Positions 21,358 to 33,055 of a DNA stretch of 64,000 bases are shown piece after piece. Under the pieces are notes generated by a model, which saw only the letters and a program-made list of their open reading frames with translations, did not search any database and was not told the origin of the DNA. The DNA comes from Marsupella aquatica (taxonomy: Eukaryota; Marchantiophyta). Position 1 is the first letter of the stretch, and every line of letters begins with the position of its first letter. The stretch lies in assembly GCA_973895155.1 (NCBI GenBank), contig OZ316898.1:8804001-8868000 (forward strand), in the 5' to 3' direction. The position numbers and the translations under genes were made by a program.

Positions 21358-24242
21358 TCAAGATATCAAACTTGCCACAAGGTTCTGTACAACAGGAGAG
21401 TTTAAGGTTAGGGTAGGACTGTACAGTTGACGCGATCAGTCCTCTCCCTTCCTGTAAAATTCCTTACGTCTGGTTCCAACATTTCCCAAGAGTGCCGGAC
21501 CACGTTTAGCGCTATGTTTTGTATATTTGTGACGAACTTGATGTCCCAGAGTTCAGAGAAATCTGTAGCTGCAAATCTTACTAGTTCATGGATACTGAGG
21601 ACGTTAAAAGGCTTGGTTTTTGTTCGGATCGTTGGACGCGATTTTAATCTGAAGTTCAGTTTTTGACATTTGAGCAACTGTGAAATGTGTCGAAACTAGA
21701 TTTAAATTCAGATATAACGCAGTTCGACAACTTTGAGCTGTAATTTTGCGAATACAACAGGATGTTGGACTTGATTTTTCGGAGTGATTGTGTGGAATCT
21801 GAATGTACAATTTTGAACTGTAATTTGCAAATAAATTACAACCTTGGACTTTTTAACGTGCCTGGCGAAACTATTCACAACTGACTAATTTCTGCGATAT
21901 AACCCTGAACTTTCCAATAAACAGTGAATGATCGAAAGTAGTACTGTACCAGCGATGTAATCATTTGAAAAAAATTGCACGAAAGTCATCTCTTCGAAAA
22001 TGGCACAGAAATACCGCAATCGGAAGACTTAAATCTTTTAAGTATTAGGTAATATACAATCCTGAACTTTTTTATAACCCTAAACTTTCCAATAAACCGT
22101 GAATGATCGAAAATTGTACTGTACCAGAGGTAATCATTTAAAAGAAATTGCACGAAAAGTAATCTCTTCGAAAAAATGGCACAAAATTCCGCAATCGGAA
22201 GAATACATCTTTTAAAGGATTTAGTAAATACACAATCCTGAACTCTTTTCGAAACAGTTCGTGCAAATATTGTCTCACGCTCAAGCGCTTTCAGTGATAT
22301 ACTGACCCTACATCTTCGACGATAACCGATGTTCTGTAAAGTAATTCAGATTTCTGTAAGTAATGCTCTTCAGTTCGGAACATCGTCTGCAGGGGTTCCA
22401 TCAATGTGCTGGTCTCAATATTACAACATCTCCCTTTACCAGTTTCACTGTTTTCATAGCTCCGGAGAAAGTTGGGAGTGACAGAATATCGCTAACGAAT
22501 TTCAAAATGACTGTCGTAATGTAGAGAATTGTCGTGTGAACCTGAACTTTGGCTGAGAACTATCGAGAACTTTTCGAGAATTTTTCGAATTTGCGCTGCA
22601 ATATTGCCACACTTTTCGAGAAGCGATAGTTCTCTTGCAATAGGAAAGTACGGCGTTTTAGGCACTCGAGCAGAAATTCTTACTATCTCAGGCTGACTTA
22701 TCGATTTACTGAGCGGGTGACTCATTTACAATTATAAATATTGAAGTTGACAGTCACCAGTTGCTCTCTGTTTTCAATTGTCAGGATGCTTGTACTGTGT
22801 CTTTGATTACGAAGAGGCGGGCATCCTTGCTTGAAATAGTGCACACCTTCTGAGTTCAGAGTCACTGGTGCGCGATGAAATCCACGATTCACTCTACAGC
22901 TTCATGATTGCGTGGTCTGACCTCTGTCGAACGAACGAAAGAGCTGTGAAGGTGGACCACAGTTGAGAGGTACCAGAAATCCCGTCTTCAGAAACCTTGT
23001 CCTTTGAGCACACTGCCAATACTTCATCTAACAGGGGAGATGATTTGGACCTACGAGTTGAGAGCTGTGGGCAATGAAAGCTTTCGATCCGTTTAGGGTC
23101 GCAGGACGCCAGGAATGATAAAGATGGAGGAGGATTGTATTGCAGCTCATTTGTGGAGAAGTTTGTATAAACTCCCTTCGGTGAGAGGGAGCTTTCTGCT
23201 TTCAGTCGGCAGCGATGTGAAGGGGAGAAACAGGTTATGACCCTCCATTGCCTGACTTGTGCGGAAATGTTCTTGAGTGATGTCGGTGTCGAAGATTTCA
23301 TCTACTGTAGGTAGCTTGAGAGAATGTCTCTAGTTTCCATTGGAAGGAAACTTCGTGACAAATTGCAACCGACAAGGAGAGAGGAATGGTTTGAATTGGA
23401 AAGGTTTCACGAATCGATTGCGGCTTTTTAATGCAGAAAATTTGCAGTAATGTCGACTAGTTCGTGGTACAATATTCGCATCTACGAAATTGATTTCGAA
23501 TCTGGCAGAGCATTTCATGTATCAGGTGTGAACAAACCTGTGCTCTAGTGACGCTTTAGGTGTGGCGAACATTTTACCGTCCATTCCCAATAGCTCGTCT
23601 TCAGTTGCAACTGTGTACCTCCTACAGAGTCTTGAAAGTGATCCAGAATTTCTACCCTTCTTATCCCTCATCCAGGAGGCAAGGAACTCTTCTAAATTGC
23701 TATTGTTGCTGGCAATGGGGACCTAAGGTGGAGGTCGGGGGTTGCAACATGAGAGATATTTCACATAGGCAGCGACAAACACGGAGCTATTTGTCCCATA
23801 CAAGTTTGAGCCTACAACAATACTATGACCGATGACCATTGACAGACTATGACCAACCGATTGCACATTCAGAGTGCCATTGCCGTCATAATTTCGTGAA
23901 TAGCTTGGGTGGGCGGATACGGTGAATCGGGCGAGAATATTTCACAATTCCAGGATCAGCTTTTTTACATCAATAAATCAAAGTTTCTCCCTCGTCCAAA
24001 AAATGATTGCTATTCATAGGTACATACGAACATAGGGCAAACTCCTCTTCCTGGGGAGGGCGGGAGCAAGATCAGCGAAAGAGAGTGGAGATAGTCGACA
24101 GATTCTTGCCAACAGTTTTGGTTGGCGCAAAGGTTTGTAGATACATGCATGCAAATATTCTACAGAGCTTAACGGCTTTAGGACTGCAATTGTGGTTAAC
24201 AGCTTTAGGCCTTTTCTGCGCTCCGAAAATACCTAAGGGCAA
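21358..24242. other. Convergent intergenic region between PARP3 and PEPC
   Basis: Both neighbouring genes end here, so their 3' UTRs and poly(A) sites must lie inside, but I cannot place them exactly. Sequence is AT-rich. The only clear structure is the tandem duplication at 21898-22247. Open frames at 22894-23301 (-) and 24007-24354 (+) match nothing I recognise. Confidence 0.6.
21898..22247 (+). repeat. Diverged 175-bp tandem duplication
   Basis: Two head-to-tail copies start with TAACCCTRAACTTTCCAATAAAC and share ATCTCTTCGAAAA and CGCAATCGGAAGA. They differ by scattered substitutions and small indels, so the duplication is old. It may lie in or near the PARP3 3' flank. Confidence 0.85.
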
Positions 24243-27200
24243 TCACCCAGTGTTCCGCATGCCTGCAGCAATCCCGTTAATAGTGATGAGAAGGGCATCT
24301 CTAAGCTTCGGGTTATTTTCATCTCGTCTCAATCTTTGGAGGATCTCCACCTGAAGCATGTTGATCGGGTTTAAGTACGCCAACCTACTCTCTATCAAGC
24401 GCCTTAGAGTCTTGTTGTTCTCGGACAATTTGTGGTGGCCACTCACTTCGAGGACAGAACTCTCTGTCGTAAAGAAAGCTTCGCGGAGCTCCACTCCGAG
24501 GTGCTGTCGTTCAGGCCCAACAAGCACTTCGTCGTAGTGTTTTGCAATGGGTATATCGGCCTTGGCAAGAATCATCTCAATGAGATCAATTGTGGACTGG
24601 AAAAATGGCCATTCCCTGTACATTGCTTGCAGTTCGTCCTTGTTCCCCCTGCCAATGACCGCTTGCAAACCTGCCCCAACTCCCAGCCAAGCAGGCAAGA
24701 CGAAGCGAGTTTGTGTCCAGGCAAATATCCACGGGATGGCCCGAAGCTGTTGCACACCGCCAGTTTTCTTCCGTCGAGCGGGTCGACTTCCGATGTTGAG
24801 GTTGCCCAATTCTGCTTCGGGGGTTGCTTCATGGAAGTACTGGAGAAAGTGCTCATTCTGAAACACGATGCTCCTGTAGTGCTGACAACTAACCTCGGAT
24901 ATGTGATCCATGATGTTTCTCCAGCTGGCAGACCGGGGAGGATCTGGTGGGTGCAAAGTTGCAAGAAGGACAGCTGTGGTGTAGATCTCTAGCTGGCGCA
25001 CTGAAGTTTGGGCAAGACCGAACTTGGCCTGCACCATTTCTCCCTGCTCTGTGACACGAAGTGAACCCTGGGAGCAACCACATCAAAACATATGAAGAGC
25101 TCTCTGTGCAGCAGGGAATGTAAAAAACACAACTGACCGGATTACGAATTTGATGGGTTAAAATCCCTAGGTAAGACTCATCCTGCCTAGAAGGACATTG
25201 GACCATCATCGGGCAAGTAGCTAGATGTGTGCTCGGGTCCTACTGGAGAGATGAATGCCAAGTGCAGCTAAGCACGAATCCTGTCTCCTACTAATCCAAC
25301 TATGCTGAACTATCGTTTACAGTAACAGAATTGTTTCATCTTCGAAGTTCCGCATCCTCCTTGTCTTACCATTACTACACAAAGAAAATCCAAGTACATA
25401 GCATGTGCGCAACAGAATGAATTACATACATCAATTTGATAGCAAAACCACTTTGTCAGGAAAAGCTAAGTCTCAGTTGTTTGCTCACAACCTGAGCATG
25501 AGTGAAGAGTAATTAGAAGGATTGCCCTCACCATAACAGAGCCGGGTGGTTGTGACTGGACAGCAAGATACATAGGTCCACCACCGCGCCCAACACTGCC
25601 ACCTCTGCCATGGAAGAGAGTGACTTTGATATTGAACTCCCGGCATGCAGTTACTACAGCCTCCTGGGCTTTGTAGAGCTCCCATGCAGCGGTGAACCGT
25701 CCAGCATCTTTACCAGAGTCTGAATAGCCAAGCATGACCTGCAATTCCGGGATTTTCAAATTAGCAGGTAAGAGAAGTGATCACATGAAACAAAATGCTC
25801 TAACATTTTAAAGTAAAGATTGAGGAAGCCATCAAATCTTCCTGGGCCTAGATTATTTTCATACTTTCCGAAAAAAGGAGCTTATATATCTGCGAGTACG
25901 ATATCTTCGTGCTCAATAAATGGTCGGAAATACCTCTTGGTGGCTGTTGTGATTCTCGATTAAATGCTCCTTGTACCAATCAATACTTAAAAGCTTGCGA
26001 ACAACATTTCCTGCGTCCCGTAAATCTTTGACAGTTTCAAAGAGAGGCACAACGCGCAACCTGTAACACAAGCAGAACACAAGAACACACGCAAGAAAGT
26101 TAATATGGTACATAAGAAAACCGTAATAAAATTGTAGGTGCAGAAGTTTGAAAATATCGGGTGCCGGAAGAGGCATCTCATATTCGGGAACTGAATTGCT
26201 CTCTGAAATGTGAAAAGTACAGATGTTTACAATACTCAGATGCAACCAATCATTCAAACTACGTTGGAATGAAATCCAAACTAGGATATTTCCTTTTATC
26301 AGAGGGCATATAGTCAGCTGTTTATTCATGAAGACAAGACTTAAAATCGTGCAAGACGCTTACGAGGTGCCTGGGCACGGTTTGCCAAGCTCTCCGCTAA
26401 CAGTAAGACATGCTTCCTTTTGAAGTAGCTCCACCGCGAGTACATCACTAGCCTGTTGTACGCATCCGAACGTGAGCACCAGTTTATCAGCTTAAATTAC
26501 CTTGCAGAGAAGAGACAACTACAAACCATCGAAACCTTTCTCTTCCGAATAGTGACTGGGTTTGAGTGAACAACCTCGGAGGCCATAGATATAATGTATG
26601 CCTCAAGTGAATTCGAACCCAGCTCCGCAGCCACGCGGAACGTGTTTAACACCTCTCTAACCTCATCCGAAACCTGCGTTTACGACTTGTTTGTCAAAAC
26701 AGTAACTAGTGGAACACCGAAAATTGGAACCCTACAGAACTGGAATTCACGACAATTCAATGAACACACACAGGGTTAACAGCTTAAGGATGAGGCTACC
26801 CTGGGTTGGAGAGTGAGCACAAATCATAAATTTAGGCTGCTAACGAAATACTTTAATCGAATTTCACATACCTATCTGCAAGTAGTAACAATTATTTATG
26901 GGCCGCTCTGATTGGTCGGGTCACTCCTTACTGTCTAATAGCAAATCCTTAGGGCCGAATACTCTGTATATATTTATTAGAAAAACGAGCGCAATTGGAG
27001 GCACTGGAGGCTATCGTCATTGCGATGCACACACCTCTATTGTCGGAGGAATAAGAGGTCTCTTTCCTTTCAACTCCGTGACCAAGAATTTGAGCTTTTT
27101 CTCTTCGTCCCACTCACTATAGGTTCCCATATCCAAAAACTCCGTGATAGCATTCAAGGCTTCAGCATGCTTGTCGGATTCCTGGCATTGGAATGACACA

Positions 27201-30200
27201 AGAATATTTTTTCTGCGTCAATTATTATAGATAGCAGTTCTGAAAATGGCACAACAACAGAGTCCGATCTATTAAGAATGAGAACGAATAGACTCTAGCT
27301 CATCTCCTTGACAGGCAATAACATTGGTGTACCTGGCGGATATCAAGTTTCATTAGAGTCATTCCAAATGTACTGACTCGCCTTATCAAGTCAGCAAGTC
27401 GGCCATCTGCTAGCAGGCCAGAGCCACTCGACTCCTGCAAACCAACAAGCCTCAGCATTTCTCCAGCATTCTAACGAGGAAGGATGAGACTCAGAGAAGC
27501 AATAGTAGCATTTGCTAATAAACGTGGCCAATACAACTCTTGTCACGTTTTCACTGTACCACTCGAACAGGTGTCTTAATCAATTTCATCAATCAGTAGT
27601 TAACAAAAACTCTTGCTAGTAGGTATTCCTGGACCACTAGTCAACAGCAGACCCTCCTAAGTTCCACACTTTCAGCATTGTGCTAAGCTCAGTTTCAAAC
27701 CATGGATTCATGGCACATCAAAAGTGGTTCAAGAAGCTCCTCTGTCGTCTCGTAGTACTCATCAGCTTCGTAATCACAAGTCAAACCTTCAAGGAGCATC
27801 TCCATGCGACGCCTGGTATTAACAAGCTGAGAGAGACGACCAAAGCTTCATAAGTTTATGATGTTATCAAAGATTTTTCGAAAACGAGAAGCCTGACTTG
27901 TTCAATTCCACTGGGGCCTCGCTACCGAATGTCAGAGCTGACAATGCAGATCTTGACGATATCTAAATGGACACCTAAATGTGAGGCACTTAAATTCACG
28001 ATATTATCACGATCCTCGAAGAATGCAAACTACAGCTAAAATATTGAGATGCATTCACCTGCAAGAGACAATTTCTCACCATATGTAAATGAAAAGCAAA
28101 GAATTCTCAGACTATCAATCTCAGACACCGAATACTCTCACCACAATCTCTTACGCAGTATTTTCAGTTTGAAGGTAAGGATGTGAAAGAGCTTTGCCAA
28201 TCAGTGTAACTTCACCTCACCTTTTCCCGCAAATGGCCAAGGACAATTCTGTAGGGGGCAATATCAGGACGGCCCCTCAAACTCGGATGTAGCAGCTTGT
28301 CCACACTTGAAGTTTTCAAATTAGAATCTGATGAATTTTTCTTCTTGAAAGAGCCAGACTGCGTCAATCCCAGAGCCCTTGCTGATGTTGGGGTGGGGGG
28401 TGTTGAAGATATAACAGGTGAAGACCGTGGTGATGCAAGAGAGAGGGCACGGAGAGTAAGCCCAAGGCCTTGAGCATCGGACTTAGCAGCGGTTGGAGAC
28501 TCTTCTTTTGACACCATTCCAGAGCTAATAGTATCAGCTATAGATGGAGCCTGCAAGACGGAAATGAAATCATAAAACTGATCATTAAGTGCTGACACGC
28601 ACTAACTTAGGGAATATTTAGTAATTTCTGTCACATGGTTGTGAAAAGAACTAACGCTAAAGCTGATAACATCGGTCAAATGTCTCACAGGAAAGTAATT
28701 GACATGCTGTTCTAGGGAAAATTGAGCCATTGTTTAGTCGTTTTACAACGATTAAAGTAAAACGAATCTGCTTACCTGAAATGTATCAGTCACTGGAAGT
28801 TCTAGCATGGGCATTTCAGCCTCTCCATCATTAGCATTACCTGATACGGTCCACCACCAAATGTGTTTACATTTAGACCGGCCTCTTGAAAGAATCTTTT
28901 CCGACGGATTGTAACGAGCCATACTCTGGAACGTGTTGAATGAATGCGATAATTGCATTATGTTGTTTCTTGAATTACTTGACAGTTCAATCGGACCGAA
29001 GACGACATGCAGCTGTTACCAAACGTAGCACAAGAAGCACTGGTATGTGAAGTACCAGTGAAGCCGGGTACATCTGCTCCAAATGGAAGATGCGATGGAA
29101 GAGGATGGCCAGGTATCTCTACGTCATCTGAATGCTTCTTCTGTCGCTGATTAAACCAGCTATCATGATGGTGGTCTTCATGGTGATGCTGCTCTGCAGC
29201 CACAATCCCAATTCACTAACATTACCGTTTGACTCACAGAGTAACCTTGGCTGCGTAAGGCCTCTACTGCCCAGTAACTTCGGATTCGAGTCCTATTGCA
29301 CAATTGTGATGCGCATTAAATTTGTTAGTGGGATAAGATACTGAATACACACCACGTGTCAAAATGTCGTACGCAATCCGAGCGAGCTTGTCACTGCAAG
29401 TGCTCATTGACAGCTCAAAGCGTAACCCGTCAATTTCTCGAAGATATAAGTCTGCAGCAATCCATCTTGCAAGATAGCTGACATCTCTAGTAACCTGCAG
29501 TCATACCATCACAAGAAGTTCGGGCTTCACTGTCTCCTTGCACCTCCATCCCAAACTTATGATAATGAAGATACTTACTCTACCTCCACCTACGTATTAG
29601 CTTTGTCAAGCCGGATGTCAGCGGCGCAGTCATCGCGCGTCTCTAAACACGTAATGTGTCTGAAATACGGAAATTGTTCAAACATCGCTAAGACGAACCT
29701 TTAATGCCATGGCCACAATCGATAAGTAGCCACAATCGATAAGTACAACAGAATAACGAATTTTAACCCAAGAACAATTCAACACTCCTAAAAGTGCAAC
29801 TGACCTTCGCAGTAACATTTGGGTTCCCATCCCTGTCTCCTCCCATCCATGACCCAAACTTTATGGGAGTACTTGTCAGGGGAAGAGGCTTCCCTGTGTG
29901 CTGCAGAAAAGGGAATTTCCACGTTAGCTAGGACCCTCGCGTACTTCCGGCGGAAATAAAATAAATTTCACAAATTTGACTGTTTTGAAGAGGTCGGGCC
30001 AGAAGGTTCCTAAAAAGTGCCACACGTCTCTTTTATTTATCATTAAGTTTTCAGATCTTGAATACCTTTTTGAGAGCATTGCTGACTCGGCGTAAGTAGT
30101 GAGGGACAGCCTTCCAAAGGGATTGTTCGACAATGTGCAATCCTGCGAACGAGAAGAGGTAACTCAACCCGATGTCCACCAAAAGTTTGCAGCGGAAAGG

Positions 30201-32535
30201 GTATGACAATAATTAGGGCCAATTTACCTCCACGAGCTTCATCTACTGGAGTGGGCTTCCGCCGCCTCAGTTCATCTGTTTGCCACAGTGAGGTTATTTC
30301 TCTGACCTGAACAGCATGTCACGAAATAAAATGAGCACAGTTAAAACCTATGCGGACGCCGTACCATCTCAGGGAGAGACATGGTTTTGAACAATATCTT
30401 AAATCCACTTACAAATATATAGAAGTAAAAATTCGTAGGGTTTCCTTGAGAAAAGAATACATACCAGGTCTTCAATAAGTAAATCTTTGTCTTCATGAGT
30501 CAGATCTGTCCGATCGTTTCTCTCAAGGAGGTGCTACGGAAACAAACAGGAGAAGGAAAGGTGTGTCATACAACCAGATGTCCTCACCAGGCAAAATTCA
30601 GATCCTAATTCGATGTTATCTCCGGTCCAACTTTTCGAAAACATGTCTGAGACCTTTTTAACTATGGCATTCGGATACTCTCCTCAGAGAATTCAAATAT
30701 GCAGCCAGAGTACATCTCAAGACGCAAAACATCCTTGAATTCCTGCACTTCAAGTGAACCCTATATGCATGTAAACTAGTTACTTATAACCATGGCATTT
30801 GACGAAACGGGATACTGGGAAATGCCGCGATGGCTTCAGTATAAATTACGGACAATGAGCATAATGGCTCGGGCATAATAATGTAGTCAGTTGCGATATA
30901 GTAGAACAATGACTAGCCTTACGTCACTCACCGCAATCCTCAAAAATTTGTATTGTATCGTTCGCCTGTTTATCTGAGTAGGATGGGCTGTTAGAACTAC
31001 GCCAACGTCCTGAAAAAATTGTCAGTCTTGTCAGAAATCGACTCCGAAAAGAGAGTTTCAAATAAGGAGCCCAAAAGGTTGAATAGTTTAAGCAAATTCA
31101 GCAAAAAATCAAGGCACCAGGTCAGAGATTTGGTGTATAGTGACGGCACGCGCCTGTTCACAAACGGCTTTGTATAAATCATCCTGAGAAACTCCACTCT
31201 GAATAAGCCTGTGAAAAACATCGTCACATGATTTTGACATGTGACCCGGTAATTTCGTTCTCCGCACACTGTAGACAACAATGGATTGATGATCAGTTTA
31301 ACGCTTATCCCTGCGCTTTGCAATGAAACCTCAGAAGAGTTACAAGCCTAGCGATAAACTGGAAAGGGGAGTCCACGGAGACTTACCGATGATGCGTTTC
31401 TGCGATGCCCATCAGATTGAGATAGGCACTGAATGTTCTAGCGAGAGGCACTGCCTCCTCCAACTCCATATTTGACACCTCTTCCTTAAGTTGCTTCGAG
31501 AGCATATCTGCTGCGTTGGTCACACCCGCCATGCGCATATTGCACGCGCTCTGGAACAATATATAACGCTATAACTATCAGAACATTTTCTCCAGCGGAG
31601 CATCAATAATGATTTCTTCCGGCTATCGGCGTTTGCTGTTGACTAGTATCTGAGGTACGAAGAAACTACTATATGTTTGAACTCTGTTTAGCAAGCTATC
31701 CAACCACTACGAGCAATCCCCCACCCGTCCTGTCTTCTTACCCTGAAGTAGCAAAATCTACATCTATGTTGAAACAAACGCGCTAATTTGCAAACAGTTC
31801 GTGTTCAAAGCAGTTTACAGTATAGACATAGCACGTTAATAAAATTATAGCCACATTATGGCCGCGGATCACATCCTCAGAGAGTGACCAATGCTACGAA
31901 ATATATGCGGGTGGTGACATTCAACTCAAAAATATCGATTATGACGATCGACACCGTCAGTGAGATAAATAAATTTCCTGGCACGACATTCGCAAAACGG
32001 CGCTACAATAGCGAATTCAGCGTTCTTATTGCTCGGTCGATACTCCGTATGGTTCTGGAGCTTTTTTCATGCCTATCTTTCAGATATCGCTCGCTGTAAG
32101 GGGATTCGACCCGCCAAAGTAATCTAGGCGGCTCGGGAATTCTTGGCACGACATAGCGTTCTGAGAGAGTCATTTTAGCATTCCATTAAATTCGTGCAAT
32201 GCACTCGGCAATGCAGAGCTGTGAGGCTAACGTCGAAAAAGAAAACGCCCGACGAATGAACACTCCTTTTGAAATAGACCTCTACTCAACTGATGAACGA
32301 CCACTTACTAAAATTGTTATCTGAAGCAACAAAATTGCGGAACGCGCTCAACGTGAAAGATCAATGGACTGCATGATACCTGCGCCAACAGCCGCACGCG
32401 TTCAACTTTCTCTGTAAAATGTGGTCCAACCTCCCGCGACAGACAGTCATTCAGCAGGTTGCCCAAAAGATGGCAATCATCATCAAACGCCTGAAACGAA
32501 ATCTCTTCAGCAATATCGTCCGTCGTGTCCGTCAT
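24243..32535 (-). CDS. PPC4: Bacterial-type phosphoenolpyruvate carboxylase (BTPC)
   Basis: Cytosolic PEP + bicarbonate to oxaloacetate + phosphate, usually in class-2 complexes with plant-type PEPC. Exons in transcript order: 32380-32535, 31387-31550, 31154-31268, 30932-31009, 30465-30533, 30228-30306, 30066-30142, 29805-29900, 29353-29494, 28979-29193, 28776-28925, 28221-28550, 27701-27826, 27333-27434, 27035-27181, 26575-26673, 26364-26452, 25934-26060, 25532-25738, 24243-25067; phases agree, 1130 aa. It starts [15 protein letters not shown] and lacks the N-terminal phosphoserine motif of plant-type enzymes. Motifs: LTAHPTQ (His154), [11 protein letters not shown] (262-272), [11 protein letters not shown] (791-801), [14 protein letters not shown] (829-842), C-terminal RNTG where plant-type ends QNTG. 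Residues about 326-545 are the low-complexity linker of this class, here His-rich at its start and Ser/Pro-rich later. Intron 3 is GC-AG. Confidence 0.93.
31010..31153 (-). other. GC-AG intron 3 of the PEPC gene
   Basis: The exon before ends GAACAG and the intron starts GCGCGTGCC; it ends TTTTTTCAG. Keeping the family sequence VC-x-Q directly before the (D/E)VxxVLTAHPT segment requires this boundary. Nearby GT sites either break the frame or delete conserved residues. One GT alternative nine bases downstream would add three residues (Ala-Arg-Ala) and cannot be fully excluded. Confidence 0.65.
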
Positions 32536-32611
32536 GATTATTACTCCACAGTAAGCACTAAAAATGACGTATCCAAAACGAACGATTCCTTCGTAGAAAG
32601 CGCTGCTTCCT

Positions 32612-32626
32612 CCCTCCCTCCCTCCC
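32612..32626 (-). promoter_or_regulatory. Four-tract G-quadruplex motif upstream of PEPC ATG
   Basis: On the coding strand the tract reads GGGAGGGAGGGAGGG, four G3 runs with single-base loops, 77 bases before the start codon. More G runs follow up to 32648. If it is transcribed it would form a very stable RNA G-quadruplex in the 5' UTR and could limit translation. Whether it lies inside the mRNA is not shown. Confidence 0.75.
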
Positions 32627-32682
32627 TTCCTCCACCCCTCCCCCCCTACCCCACTGTCTTCCTTCCTTCGTAAGCGCCGACG

Positions 32683-32708
32683 CAATTTCAATTTCAATTT
32701 CAATTCCA
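32683..32708. repeat. Hexanucleotide microsatellite (CAATTT)4
   Basis: Four near-perfect copies of CAATTT lie about 150 bases upstream of the PEPC start codon. A TCTA-rich tract follows at about 32737-32763. Confidence 0.85.
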
Positions 32709-33001
32709 ATCCATTACGCTCCCTCCCTCCCCCTGTCTATCTATCGATCTCACTATCTATCTCAGCCTTTTAAAAACAGGACGAGCTTCCGCGTTGCCCT
32801 GCCTCATCGCAAGCTCCTTCTTCTAGTCCTCTCCCCTTCACATTACCATTGCCGCATCGGCAAAATCCGCGTGCAAGCAAGCGCAGCCTCGCTCAATGCT
32901 CCACCCTTCTCAAATGCCCGTCTCAAAAGCTTTTGCATCTCCCCTCCGTGTATGTTCGTCTCTCGTCGTCAGCACATCGTCTGCCCAAGAAGAACTTTCC
33001 A

Positions 33002-33055
33002 TCTCTTCTCTTCTCTTCTCTTCTCTTCTCCTCTCCTCTCGTCTCTTCTCTTCAA
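33002..33055 (-). repeat. Pyrimidine/GA tract (CTTCT)n in the PEPC promoter region
   Basis: A run of TTCTC units lies about 470-520 bases upstream of the PEPC start codon. On the coding strand this is a GAGAA repeat, similar to GAGA-type tracts common in plant core promoters and bound by BBR/BPC proteins. The function here is inferred from position only. Confidence 0.7.

Noticed and set aside
22894-23301. 135-codon minus-strand ORF between PARP3 and PEPC
   Set aside because: No domain, no homologue I recognise, and it lies in the expected 3' flank of two genes.
32536-32709. N-terminal extension of PEPC from an upstream in-frame ATG at 32709
   Set aside because: The extension translates microsatellite and G-rich tracts, whereas the family N-terminus MTDTTDD begins exactly at 32535.
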